Below, one piece after another: positions 41,580 through 49,996 of a stretch of DNA of 64,000 bases. Source of the stretch: Capnocytophaga leadbetteri (lineage in GTDB: Bacteria; Bacteroidota; Bacteroidia; Flavobacteriales; Flavobacteriaceae); NCBI RefSeq assembly GCF_003054025.1, contig NZ_QBKG01000004.1:120391-184390 (forward strand), in the 5' to 3' direction. Under the pieces are notes generated by a model, which saw only the letters and a program-made list of their open reading frames with translations, searched no databases and was not told the DNA's origin. The first letter of the stretch is position 1. Every line of letters starts with the position of its first letter. Position numbers and translations under genes: made by a program.

Positions 41580-44488
41580 TAGGGGGGGGTAAAAGTTACT
41601 CGCTTAGTGTGGTACTAAAAGAGAACACCCAACAACTAAGTGAGGTAGTAGTAGTGGGTTTTGGTACCCAAAAGAAAGTGAACTTAACCGGTTCGGTTAG
41701 TTCAGTAGACTCTAAAGCTATTGAGTCGCGCCCAGTAGCTACCGTTACTGAGGCTTTGCAAGGCTTGGTACCTGGTCTTAATATCTCTACATCGGGAGCT
41801 GGAGGTCAGCTTGATGCTACCAAAGGATTCAACATTCGTGGGGCAGGTACTATAGGTGCAGGTTCTACTTCTAGTCCGTTAGTACTTATTGACGGTATGG
41901 AAGGGAATATGAATGCTATCAACCCTAATGATATAGAAAATATATCAGTACTAAAAGACGCAGCCGCCGCTTCTATCTATGGTTCGCGTGCTCCTTTCGG
42001 GGTGATACTTATCACTACTAAAAAAGGTAAATCAGGAAAAGTAACCGTACACTACAGTTCTAATCTACGTGCTGATTCGCCTATCATTCGTCCTAAAAAT
42101 GCGGACTCTTACTCTTGGGCAACTTACTTTAATGATGCCGATGTAGGAGGAACTCAGTTTCAAGATTGGAAATTACAACAAATAAAAGACTACCAAGACG
42201 GTAAAATAGGTCAGGCGATGTTTAAAAACTCATCTGGTAAATGGGAAGCGTGGGATAACCACGACCTACTACCTATCGCCAATACTGACTGGTTAGAAGA
42301 GCACTACAAAAAAACTTACTACTCTTACGAACACAACCTAAGTGTGAGTGGAGGTAGCGATAAGAGTCAATACTACTTATCTACTAACTATCTAAACCGC
42401 GATGGTCTTTTTAAATACGCACCTGAAAACTTAGACCGCTATACCTTAAGTGGTAAAGTTAATACTAAGGTTAACGATAAGTTATCAGTTGGTTATAATG
42501 TGCGTTTTATTCGTCAGAATTACGAAGCACCTTCTTATTTAGGACACAATGCAGTTTTCTTCCACGATATTATACGTTATTGGCCTATCATTCCGCTAAA
42601 AGACCCTAATGGTAACTTTACTCGTGAAAGTAAAGTGCCTTATTTGCGCGATGGAGGTAGAAAGAAATCAGAGAAAGATTGGATGTATACTCAACTATCG
42701 TTGAACTACAACTTTACTAAAAACTGGGATTTGCACGCAGAGTTTAACTACCGTATCTATAGCGAATTTTATCATCAAGATAATTTGACTACTTATGCTA
42801 AAGACGCGCAAAATCAGCCTTACATTGTTGATAATGAAACTTCATCAGTATATGAATCAGGTTCTAAAGAAAACTTCTTAAACCCTAACATTTATTCTAA
42901 TTATCATTTGAATTTAGAGAGTGGGCATAACTTTAAGTTTATGGCAGGTTTTCAGTCAGAGTTGTTGAAGAGTAGAGCCTTAAGCGGTAATAAGCAAAAC
43001 CTTATCAACTCATCAGTGCCTACCCTTAACACAGCTTCGGGTAAGGAAACTACTAATGGAGGTTATAACCACTGGGCTACTGCAGGTTTCTTTGGACGTG
43101 TGAACTACGACTACCAAGGTCGTTACCTTTTGGAAATAAACGGTCGTTATGATGGTACTAGCCGTTTCTTGCGCGACCAACGTTGGAGCTTCTTCCCATC
43201 TTTCTCAGCAGGTTGGAACGTAGCACAAGAGAAATTCTGGGAGCCTTATCGCGACTATGTAAGTACTCTTAAATTTAGAGGTTCTTGGGGTGAATTGGGT
43301 AACCAAAATACGCAAAACTGGTATCCACTATATACCGTTATGGGCTATGCTACTAGTGCAGGAGGCTGGATATTGGGAGATAAGAAACCTAATGTGGCTT
43401 GGATGCCAGGGCTAATCAGTAGTAGTTATGGATGGGAAAACGTTCGCTCTTGGAATGCAGGACTTGACGTTACCGCTTTGAAAGGCCGTTTGAACCTTAA
43501 TTTTGACTACTTCGTACGTACTACTATAGGTATGATAGGGCCTGCACGCGAATTGCCTCATACACTTGGAGCTGCTGTGCCTAAAACTAATAATGCCGAT
43601 ATGGAAAGTAGAGGTTTTGAATTGATAGTAAACTGGCGTGATAAGATAGGTGAAGACTTCCACTACGGTATAGGATTGACTCTTGCAGACTCTCGCCAAA
43701 AGATATTGAAATACCCTAACCCTTCAGGTAGTTTAAGTACTTGGTATGAAGGTAGATATGATGGTGAAATATGGGGATATACCACTAAAGGTATAGCTAA
43801 AACCCAAGAAGAGATGAACGAACACTTGGCTAAAGTAAACCAAACACAATTAGGTAGTAACTGGAGTGCTGGTGATATAATGTATGAAGACCTTAATGGC
43901 GATGGTAAAATATCAGCTGGTAAGAATACTTTAGAAGACCACGGCGACCTTTCTATCATAGGTAACCAAACTCCTCGTTATAACTATGGTATTACATTAG
44001 ATGCTGCTTACAAAGGTTTTGACTTCAAAATCTTCTTGCAAGGGGTAGGAAAACGTGACTATGCTGTAGGAGGTTCATACTTCTGGGGAGCTAATGGAGG
44101 AAAATGGCAAACAGTAGTGTTTAAAGAACACTTAGACTATTTCCGTAACGACCCTAATCACCCTCTTGGGCTTAACTTAGACTCTTACTATCCACGTCCT
44201 GACTGGGGTTCTGGTAGAAACCGTCAAACCCAAACACGCTATTTACAAAATGCAGCTTATATGAGGGTTAAAAACATACAATTAGGCTATACACTTCCTC
44301 AAGAAGTATCACAAAAGGTAGGTATTAGCAATCTACGTGTGTATATTTCTGGTGAAAACATTTTCACTTTCACTAAGCTCAGCAAACTATACGACCCAGA
44401 AATGTTGGGTATAGGTTATGGAGGCGAAGGCTCTAAAACCTATCCACTATCAAAAACATGGGCTCTTGGGCTAAGTCTAACCTTATAA
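41324..44488 (+). CDS. SusC/RagA family TonB-linked outer-membrane protein (2)
   Basis: The 1054-residue protein has the same signal peptide and CarboxypepD_reg-like domain as the first SusC (identical over about 80 residues), then a plug domain (VVVGFGTQKKVNLTGS, SPLVLIDGMEG) and a barrel ending LGLSLTL that differ strongly from the first. An eight-G run at 41582-41589 codes the three Gly after KKVV and lies at the boundary of identity. Slippage there would shift the frame at about residue 88. It pairs with the SusD gene 12 bp downstream. A shared N-terminal domain could mean a shared TonB or assembly partner. Confidence 0.95.
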   Translation: MKVKFLTVIWFVLGCCFSAALAQTISVKGTVTDESKLPMPGVSVVVKGTTHGTSTDIDGKYELQAKAGDVLEFSSVGYTTQSKKVVGGGKSYSLSVVLKENTQQLSEVVVVGFGTQKKVNLTGSVSSVDSKAIESRPVATVTEALQGLVPGLNISTSGAGGQLDATKGFNIRGAGTIGAGSTSSPLVLIDGMEGNMNAINPNDIENISVLKDAAAASIYGSRAPFGVILITTKKGKSGKVTVHYSSNLRADSPIIRPKNADSYSWATYFNDADVGGTQFQDWKLQQIKDYQDGKIGQAMFKNSSGKWEAWDNHDLLPIANTDWLEEHYKKTYYSYEHNLSVSGGSDKSQYYLSTNYLNRDGLFKYAPENLDRYTLSGKVNTKVNDKLSVGYNVRFIRQNYEAPSYLGHNAVFFHDIIRYWPIIPLKDPNGNFTRESKVPYLRDGGRKKSEKDWMYTQLSLNYNFTKNWDLHAEFNYRIYSEFYHQDNLTTYAKDAQNQPYIVDNETSSVYESGSKENFLNPNIYSNYHLNLESGHNFKFMAGFQSELLKSRALSGNKQNLINSSVPTLNTASGKETTNGGYNHWATAGFFGRVNYDYQGRYLLEINGRYDGTSRFLRDQRWSFFPSFSAGWNVAQEKFWEPYRDYVSTLKFRGSWGELGNQNTQNWYPLYTVMGYATSAGGWILGDKKPNVAWMPGLISSSYGWENVRSWNAGLDVTALKGRLNLNFDYFVRTTIGMIGPARELPHTLGAAVPKTNNADMESRGFELIVNWRDKIGEDFHYGIGLTLADSRQKILKYPNPSGSLSTWYEGRYDGEIWGYTTKGIAKTQEEMNEHLAKVNQTQLGSNWSAGDIMYEDLNGDGKISAGKNTLEDHGDLSIIGNQTPRYNYGITLDAAYKGFDFKIFLQGVGKRDYAVGGSYFWGANGGKWQTVVFKEHLDYFRNDPNHPLGLNLDSYYPRPDWGSGRNRQTQTRYLQNAAYMRVKNIQLGYTLPQEVSQKVGISNLRVYISGENIFTFTKLSKLYDPEMLGIGYGGEGSKTYPLSKTWALGLSLTL

Positions 44489-44500
44489 TTTGACAAAACG

Positions 44501-46492
44501 ATGAAAAGATATTTTAAATATATAGCACTATCAGCAGGAGTACTATTAAGCTCTTGTAATGATTTCTTAGACAGAGAACCTTTGGACAAGGTAACCCCTG
44601 AGGCGTTCTTTGAAAACGAAGGAGATTTGGCAGCCTATGCTATCAATTTATACCCTAATGTAGGATTTTCGACTATACCTCCTGGTGTGTATGGACTTTC
44701 TGTGTTCAGATACGACGACGCTACCGATAACCAAGCAGCCCCTGGGGGAAGTGCACGCTTTTTGCCTGGTGAATGGCGGGTAAGTGCTAATGGTGCGGGC
44801 TGGGATTTCGGTATGATACGCGAGTGTAACTACTTCTTTGAGAAAGTATTGCCTAAATACGAAGCTGGCAAAATACAAGGTAATCCTGCTAATATTAAGC
44901 AATACATAGGTGAAATGTACACTCTACGTGCTTTTACCTACTTTAACAAGTTGCAAAACTTTGGTGACTTTCCTATCATCACTGAGGTGTTGCCTGATGA
45001 AAAAGCAGTTCTTACTGAGCAAAGTAAACGCCGCCCTCAGAACGAAGTAGCACGCTTTATACTTTCAGACCTTGATAAGGCGATTGCTCTTTTGAGCGAA
45101 AGCACTCCAAATGGCAAGAACCGTATTAGCAAAGATGCGGCTTACTTACTAAAATCGCGTGTAGCTCTATACGAAGGTACTTGGCTAAAATATCACAAAG
45201 GTACTGCCCAAGTGCCTGGTGGTAACGGTTGGCCTGGTGCACAAGCTAGCTATTTGAGTGGCTTTAGCATCAATATAGATGATGAAATTAGATTCTTCTT
45301 AACAGAAGCTAAAGCAGCTGCTAAAGTAGTAGCTGATAAAATGGTGGGTAATCTGACCCCTAATACAGGGAAACGCCTAGCTAGAGATGCTAATATGGCA
45401 ACTAAAAACCCTTATTTTATGATGTTTGCTGATGATAATATGGAAGCTTATAAAGAAGTAATATTCTGGAGAAGATATTCAAAAACAGAGCAACAACATA
45501 ATATACAAATGGAATTAGCACGCAACGGTGGGGGTTCAGGTTATACCAAAGGTTTGGTAGATTCATACCTAATGAAAAACGGTCTGCCTATCTATGATGG
45601 AGCTTCAGGCTACTTAGGTGATGAAACCCTTACTAGCACTATAGAGAAACGCGATGACCGCTTACGCATCTTTACTAAATTAGAAAACGATACGCTTTAC
45701 TATCACGAAGGCACTCCAGTAAAAGCTCCAGTACCTGAAATACTTAATCCAGCAGAAACCCGAGCTACCACAGGTTATCGTATAAAGAAAGGTTTGAACT
45801 ACTCTGAAACCGATGCGACTACTCACTATAAGGGTACTACCGGTTCGATAGTATTTCGCGGAGCAGAGGCTTTGCTAAACTATATGGAAGCTAACTATGT
45901 ACTTGATGGTACTTTAGATGGTTCGTCAATCAGTTATTGGCAAGCACTACGCCGCCGTGCAGGTGTAGATACTAACTACCAAAATACTATCAACCATACC
46001 GATATGAACAAAGAAAAACTCGGTGACTGGGGAGCTTATTCAGCAGGAGTTTTAGTAGATGCTACTCTTTATAACATCCGTCGCGAACGCCGTTGCGAGT
46101 TTATAGCAGAAGGTATGCGTTGGGCTGACCTAAAACGTTGGCGTGCCTTAGACCAAATGAAAACTACTCCTTACATTATAGAAGGTTTTAGAATTTGGGG
46201 ACCAATGAAAGATTGGTATAAGAAACAAGATGGAACTTCAAAATTGGTAGTAAGCGATGCTACTAATGGTAATGTAAACCCACAAGCCAATAGCGTGTAT
46301 CTACGTCCTTACCAACGCAATAAGGTGAACAACCTATACTACGATGGTTATAAATGGAATGATGCCCACTATCTAAATCCTATACCAATGGATGCCTTCC
46401 GCCTAACTTCGCCTGATGAAACTAACTTAGATAATTCGGTGATTTACCAAAACCCAGGTTGGAGTAAAGTGGCAAACGAAGCCCTTAAATAA
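44501..46492 (+). CDS. SusD/RagB family nutrient-binding lipoprotein (2)
   Basis: The 663-residue protein is longer than the first SusD. It has a lipoprotein signal (Cys19 in LLSSC), NDFLDREPLDKVTPEAFF, YTLRAFTYFNKLQNFGDFPII, and the late SusD motifs RRERRCEFIAEGMRWADLKRWR and PIPMDAFRLT..YQNPGW. It should bind glycan at the cell surface as the lid of the second SusC. A strong terminator follows at 46513-46562, so the pair is probably a closed unit without glycoside hydrolase genes. Confidence 0.95.
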   Translation: MKRYFKYIALSAGVLLSSCNDFLDREPLDKVTPEAFFENEGDLAAYAINLYPNVGFSTIPPGVYGLSVFRYDDATDNQAAPGGSARFLPGEWRVSANGAGWDFGMIRECNYFFEKVLPKYEAGKIQGNPANIKQYIGEMYTLRAFTYFNKLQNFGDFPIITEVLPDEKAVLTEQSKRRPQNEVARFILSDLDKAIALLSESTPNGKNRISKDAAYLLKSRVALYEGTWLKYHKGTAQVPGGNGWPGAQASYLSGFSINIDDEIRFFLTEAKAAAKVVADKMVGNLTPNTGKRLARDANMATKNPYFMMFADDNMEAYKEVIFWRRYSKTEQQHNIQMELARNGGGSGYTKGLVDSYLMKNGLPIYDGASGYLGDETLTSTIEKRDDRLRIFTKLENDTLYYHEGTPVKAPVPEILNPAETRATTGYRIKKGLNYSETDATTHYKGTTGSIVFRGAEALLNYMEANYVLDGTLDGSSISYWQALRRRAGVDTNYQNTINHTDMNKEKLGDWGAYSAGVLVDATLYNIRRERRCEFIAEGMRWADLKRWRALDQMKTTPYIIEGFRIWGPMKDWYKKQDGTSKLVVSDATNGNVNPQANSVYLRPYQRNKVNNLYYDGYKWNDAHYLNPIPMDAFRLTSPDETNLDNSVIYQNPGWSKVANEALK

Positions 46493-46512
46493 TTATCCAA
46501 TTAGTATATTTT

Positions 46513-46568
46513 AACTTTGCCAAAGGTTATAGCATATAATGTTATAGCCTTTGGCAAAGTTTTTTTGG
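46513..46568 (+). terminator. Long terminator after the second SusC/D pair
   Basis: AACTTTGCCAAAGG..TATA (46513-46531) pairs with TATA..CCTTTGGCAAAGTT (to 46562) over about 18 bp and is followed by a T-run. Confidence 0.85.
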
Positions 46569-46620
46569 TAGGAGGATTGAGAGGGCTGAAAGGGCTGGGA
46601 GTGCCAGCCGCAGCGGCGAT

Positions 46621-46799
46621 TGTGAGACAGGTGGGACGAGTGGGACGGGTGGGACAGGTGAGACAGGTGAGACAGGTGGGACGAGTGAGACAGGTGGGAC
46701 GAGTGGGACAGGTGAGACGAGTGGGACAGGTGGGACGAGTGGGACGAGTGGGACAGGTGGGACGAGTGGGACAGGTGGGACGAGTGGGACAGGTGGGAT
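46621..46799. repeat. 9-bp minisatellite TGGGACGAG / TGGGACAGG / TGAGACAGG
   Basis: About twenty units of nine bases, the same family as 35816-35904. The two arrays lie before and after the SusC/D block. The gap 46493-46879 holds the terminator, this array and the next promoter. Confidence 0.9.
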
Positions 46800-46840
46800 A
46801 AAAAAATTGAGGAAATAGGCCGTTGTATCGAAAAAAATAC

Positions 46841-46848
46841 TAACTTTG
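46841..46848 (+). promoter_or_regulatory. -7 box (TAACTTTG) of the four-helix-bundle gene
   Basis: TAACTTTG lies 31 bp before the ATG. A clear -33 TTTG is not present; a TTG occurs at 46823-46825 with a short spacer. Confidence 0.4.
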
Positions 46849-46879
46849 TGCTCTATAATAACAAACTAAAAACAAAATA

Positions 46880-47443
46880 ATGACAACTTTTTTGAAATTG
46901 AAAGGAGGCTACAGATCTTTGTATGCTTACCAAAAAGCAGAGGTAATTTATGATATTACTTTTTACTTTACTCAACATTTTCTTACTAAAGGTGACCGTA
47001 CTATAGACCAAATGCTCCAAGCGGCTCGCTCTGGTAAACAAAATATTGCTGAGGGAAGTAAGGCTTCGACTACTTCGATTGAAACTGAAATAAAACTTAC
47101 TAACGTGGCTAAAGCAAGTCTTGAGGAACTACTCATAGATTATGAAGACTATTTGAGAGTTAGAAATAAAGAACAATGGCATATAGGACACCCTCGCTAT
47201 GATAAGGTTCGCACTTTTGCTTCGAGTAAGGAAATCTTTGAACTTTATCCGTCTTTGCTGCCTAAATATGATGATGCGTCTTTAGCAAATCTTTGCATTA
47301 CTCTTATTAACCAAACTACTTTTTTACTTCGGCGATTAATAGAAAAACAACAAGAGGTGTTTTTGCAAAAAGGTGGCGTAAGAGAGCAAATGAGTGCTGC
47401 CAGAAGAAGAATATCAACAAATCATAATAAATCCTTTTGTTAA
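46880..47443 (+). CDS. Four-helix-bundle protein (S23/Avd-like)
   Basis: The 187 residues fit the four-helix-bundle family once called S23 or IVP: YQKAEVIYDITFYFTQHF, DRTIDQMLQAARSGKQNIAEGSKAST, KLTNVAKASLEELLIDYEDYL and a late LINQTTFLLRRLIEK..GGVREQM. Relatives act in rRNA intervening sequences and, as Avd, in diversity-generating retroelements, but no reverse transcriptase or variable repeat is seen here. The role is unknown. Its stop overlaps a second open frame that looks like the tail of a GH16 enzyme. Confidence 0.8.
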   Translation: MTTFLKLKGGYRSLYAYQKAEVIYDITFYFTQHFLTKGDRTIDQMLQAARSGKQNIAEGSKASTTSIETEIKLTNVAKASLEELLIDYEDYLRVRNKEQWHIGHPRYDKVRTFASSKEIFELYPSLLPKYDDASLANLCITLINQTTFLLRRLIEKQQEVFLQKGGVREQMSAARRRISTNHNKSFC

Positions 47444-47507
47444 GCCTTTCGACAAGCCTGTGGCTATGTATATCGATTGGGTACGATACTATCAATTAGC
47501 TGATTAG
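47394..47507 (+). pseudogene. Probable GH16 C-terminal relic
   Basis: In the frame one base off from the four-helix-bundle gene, about 37 codons end at TAG 47505 with the segment NPFVKPFDKPVAMYIDWVRYYQ split around residues 13-34. The close M-Y-I-D-W-V-R-x-Y-Q resembles the C-terminal strand of GH16 beta-glucanases (MYVDWVRVYQ). No start codon or upstream domain is present, so it is read as the remnant of a lost gene. The segment is short and chance similarity cannot be ruled out. Confidence 0.5.
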
Positions 47508-47540
47508 TCGATTAGCAAATTTGCTAATTAGCAAATTATG
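47490..47540. repeat. AATTAGC / CAAATT repeat cluster
   Basis: CAATTAGCTGATTAGTCGATT and AGCAAATTTGCTAATTAGCAAATT carry the dispersed repeat words in both directions and can form a hairpin (AATTAGCAAA/TTTGCTAATT). Confidence 0.7.
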
Positions 47541-47543
47541 TTG

Positions 47544-47551
47544 TAGTTTTG
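47544..47551 (+). promoter_or_regulatory. -7 box (TAGTTTTG) of the triple-motif lipoprotein
   Basis: TAGTTTTG matches TAnnTTTG and lies 18 bp before the ATG at 47570; the -33 region is made of the TTTGCTAATT repeat. Confidence 0.5.
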
Positions 47552-47569
47552 CCGAAATTATTATCTACA

Positions 47570-48244
47570 ATGAAAATACAATTTTTTATAGCTCTTTCGG
47601 CGGCGGCACTTATAGGGTGCAAAAATAATCCGCAAGAAATAACCGTAGCTGAAGATGCTATGGCTAATACTCAGTTGGCTGAAGAACAACGCGATAAAAC
47701 AAATGATGCTAATCCGTTTGCCCAAGGGACAGCACTTTCAACTCCTGCTACCCAGCAAGGAGGTGGGGTGACACTCAATCCGCCACACGGACAACCTGGT
47801 CACCGTTGCGATATAGCAGTAGGAGCCCCTCTGCCTAATGACGGCAACGTGATAGCTCAAGCCCAAAATGTAAGTCACCCCGTAGGTCAGGGAGAAGCGA
47901 TGCCGGTAGTATCGAACGGTATGGAGCAGCCGCAAGTGATACAAGTGTCGCAGCCTCAGAATTATGTAGGGGTTAATGGCGAAAAGCTCAATCCACCACA
48001 CGGACAACCTGGTCACCGTTGTGATATACCGGTAGGAGCCCCCCTCAACAGCAAGCCCGCAGCGGCTACTACAGCAGCGCCAGCCCAACAACCACAAGTA
48101 GTACAACAGCAGGTGGTGATAGACCCTCAGCAGGCACAACAACATACGGGAACAACAGAACCAGGCTTCTCAGGAAAACCTAATCCGCCACACGGACAAC
48201 CCGGTCACCGTTGCGATATAGCAGTGGGGGCTACTTTGCCGTAG
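47570..48244 (+). CDS. Lipoprotein with three NPPHGQPGHRCDI repeats
   Basis: The 224-residue protein has a lipoprotein signal (Cys17 in AALIGC). Between Gln/Pro/Ala-rich, probably disordered linkers it carries three nearly identical 18-residue motifs of the form NPPHGQPGHRCDIxVGAxL (residues 70-88, 141-159, 205-222). I have seen single copies of this motif at the C-terminus of small Bacteroidota proteins. The His-Gly..Gly-His-x-Cys pattern could bind a metal, but this is inference. ATG 47570 starts the signal peptide. The function is unknown. Confidence 0.8.
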   Translation: MKIQFFIALSAAALIGCKNNPQEITVAEDAMANTQLAEEQRDKTNDANPFAQGTALSTPATQQGGGVTLNPPHGQPGHRCDIAVGAPLPNDGNVIAQAQNVSHPVGQGEAMPVVSNGMEQPQVIQVSQPQNYVGVNGEKLNPPHGQPGHRCDIPVGAPLNSKPAAATTAAPAQQPQVVQQQVVIDPQQAQQHTGTTEPGFSGKPNPPHGQPGHRCDIAVGATLP

Positions 48245-48255
48245 GGATTAGGAAG

Positions 48256-48287
48256 TTTGCTGGTTTCTAAAAAAATGATTACTTTTG
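48256..48287 (+). promoter_or_regulatory. Promoter of the ParE-type toxin-antitoxin pair
   Basis: TTTG (48256-48259), 20-bp spacer, TACTTTTG (48280-48287), 19 bp before the antitoxin ATG. Confidence 0.7.
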
Positions 48288-48305
48288 CACTAAAATTCTA
48301 AGACA

Positions 48306-48542
48306 ATGAATAGCGCTGTACAATATATTAAAGATTTTCAAGGAAATGATGTTTGGGCTGTATTGCCTATTGAAGAATATCGTTTTTTGAGAGATAGAGC
48401 CTATTGCGAAGAAATAGACGACATCCCTGAAGAACACAAGCGAATATTAGACCAACGTATTGAAAAATACAAAAACCACCCAGAAGATGTTATATCATAT
48501 GAAGAACTAAAAAGAAGTATTAAAAGTGAATTTGGAATATAA
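48306..48542 (+). CDS. Putative antitoxin of a RelE/ParE pair
   Basis: The 78-residue protein is called an antitoxin from its place: its last 17 bp overlap the start of a ParE/RelE-type toxin and a full promoter stands before it. VWAVLPIEEYRFLRDRA resembles the start of Phd/YefM-like proteins (the VLPIEEY segment), and the tail (ILDQRIEKYKNHPEDVISYEELKRSI) is the toxin-binding type of helix, like the antitoxins of the Bacteroidota ParE pairs. Confidence 0.7.
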   Translation: MNSAVQYIKDFQGNDVWAVLPIEEYRFLRDRAYCEEIDDIPEEHKRILDQRIEKYKNHPEDVISYEELKRSIKSEFGI

Positions 48543-48840
48543 TTTAATTTTTCTTACAGAAGCTGAACTAGAGCTTAAAGCCCTTATTACAAGGTATAAT
48601 ATAATACAAGAAGGTTTAGGAGATAAAGTATATGAAGAAATTCTGAAAAATCTTGATTACCTAAAAACAATGCCTTTTATATCTCCTAAAAAATATAAAA
48701 ATACTAGGATATTATACACAAAAAAATATAAGATGGCTGTCTATTATATTGTATTTGAAGAAGAGATGGCTGTATTAGTTTATTCTTTCTTGCATCAAAA
48801 AGAAGACCCTAAAAAAGTATTTAACAGAATTAGTTTTTAA
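48526..48840 (+). CDS. RelE/ParE-family toxin
   Basis: The 104-residue protein has the RelE/ParE fold pattern: LTEAELELKALITRYN (two helices), EEILKNLDYLKTMPFISPKKYKNTRIL, and YKMAVYYIVFEEEMAVLVYSFLHQKEDP, where the last strand and LHQKEDP fit the ParE end. RelE members cut mRNA at the ribosome, ParE members poison gyrase; which applies cannot be told. The start is the GTG at 48526, overlapping the antitoxin. The A+T-rich composition suggests transfer. Confidence 0.8.
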   Translation: MNLEYNLIFLTEAELELKALITRYNIIQEGLGDKVYEEILKNLDYLKTMPFISPKKYKNTRILYTKKYKMAVYYIVFEEEMAVLVYSFLHQKEDPKKVFNRISF

Positions 48841-48871
48841 CCATTTACAAATAACCATTAATAATTATATA

Positions 48872-49996
48872 ATGGAACTTATAAAAATACACGATAAAAC
48901 TTTTGAGCCGTATATCAGTGCTCAGCAACTTGATGAGATTAATGCCCGTATGGCAGCTGAGGTCTATCAGGACTTAGGAGAGTCGCGACCTGTGTTTGTT
49001 GCTGTCCTTAATGGTTCGTTTATGTTCGCTGCCGACTTCGTGAGACATTACAAAGGCGAATGCGAGATTTCTTTCGTAAAAATGTCTTCTTATGAAGGCA
49101 CTCAATCCACCGGAAAGGTACACGAACTTATCGGGCTATCAGGTTCGGTAGAAGGGCGCGACGTGGTAATACTAGAAGATATTGTAGATACTGGTAATAC
49201 ATTGGAAGAGATATACCGTATCTTCAAAGATAAAAAAGTGAAATCGTTTAGAATTGCTACCCTATTTTTCAAACCTGATGCCTACAAAAAAGACTTCAAA
49301 ATAGACTACGTAGGCAAGCCTATTCCTAACCGTTTCATCGTAGGTTATGGCTTAGATTTTGACGAGGTAGGGCGCAACTTACCGCAAGTATATCAATTAA
49401 ACACCTCTATAACAATGACAAATTTAGTACTTTTTGGCAAACCAGGTGCTGGCAAAGGCACGCAAGCCGCTTTTTTGAAAGACAAATACAACTTAGTGCA
49501 TATCTCTACCGGTGATATTTTCCGTTTCAACATCAAAAACGAGACGAAATTAGGTAAATTAGCACAATCATACATCGAAAAAGGCGATCTTGTGCCTGAT
49601 GAGGTGACTATACAGATGCTTCAAGAGGAAGTAGAAAAAAATCCTAATGCTGAAGGCTTCCTTTTTGATGGTTTCCCACGTACGATAGCACAGGCTGAGG
49701 CTCTTGATGCTTTCTTGTCGTCTAAAGGAATGCGCATACACGGTACTCTTGCCTTAGAAGCTGATGATGAGGTGCTTATAAAACGTATCGTAGAGCGTGG
49801 TAAAGTGAGCGGACGCGCTGATGACCAAGATGAAGAAAAGATAAAAAATCGTTTTGTAGAATACAACGAAAAGACTGCTCCGCTTATCGCTTATTACAAA
49901 GCACAAGGTAAATATCACGCTGTAGATGGTATCGGTACAGTAGAAGAGATTACGGTACGCTTATCTAAGGCTATCGACCAAATAAAAGCCCAATAA
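48872..49996 (+). CDS. adk: Hypoxanthine phosphoribosyltransferase-adenylate kinase fusion
   Basis: One frame of 374 residues codes two purine enzymes. Residues 1-178 are a hypoxanthine phosphoribosyltransferase with the PRPP motif [13 protein letters not shown] (98-110) and the flexible-loop region [13 protein letters not shown]. From Met182 on is adenylate kinase with P-loop [10 protein letters not shown] (188-197), the AMP-binding GDIFR and FDGFPRT motifs, and a short-lid form ([10 protein letters not shown]). No stop or new start signal separates the two. The fusion joins salvage to IMP with nucleotide phosphate balance. The stop overlaps the obg start (TAATG). Confidence 0.93.
   Translation: MELIKIHDKTFEPYISAQQLDEINARMAAEVYQDLGESRPVFVAVLNGSFMFAADFVRHYKGECEISFVKMSSYEGTQSTGKVHELIGLSGSVEGRDVVILEDIVDTGNTLEEIYRIFKDKKVKSFRIATLFFKPDAYKKDFKIDYVGKPIPNRFIVGYGLDFDEVGRNLPQVYQLNTSITMTNLVLFGKPGAGKGTQAAFLKDKYNLVHISTGDIFRFNIKNETKLGKLAQSYIEKGDLVPDEVTIQMLQEEVEKNPNAEGFLFDGFPRTIAQAEALDAFLSSKGMRIHGTLALEADDEVLIKRIVERGKVSGRADDQDEEKIKNRFVEYNEKTAPLIAYYKAQGKYHAVDGIGTVEEITVRLSKAIDQIKAQ

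Noticed and set aside
46517..46801. Open frame of 94 codons with QVGRVG repeats
   Set aside because: It starts inside a terminator and consists mostly of the 9-bp minisatellite, which is open in several frames by its period.
46880..47443. Diversity-generating retroelement accessory gene (Avd)
   Set aside because: The four-helix-bundle fold fits, but there is no reverse transcriptase and no template/variable repeat nearby.
49415..49996. Separate adk gene starting at Met182
   Set aside because: No stop, gap or new leader separates it from the phosphoribosyltransferase part; one fused frame is simpler.
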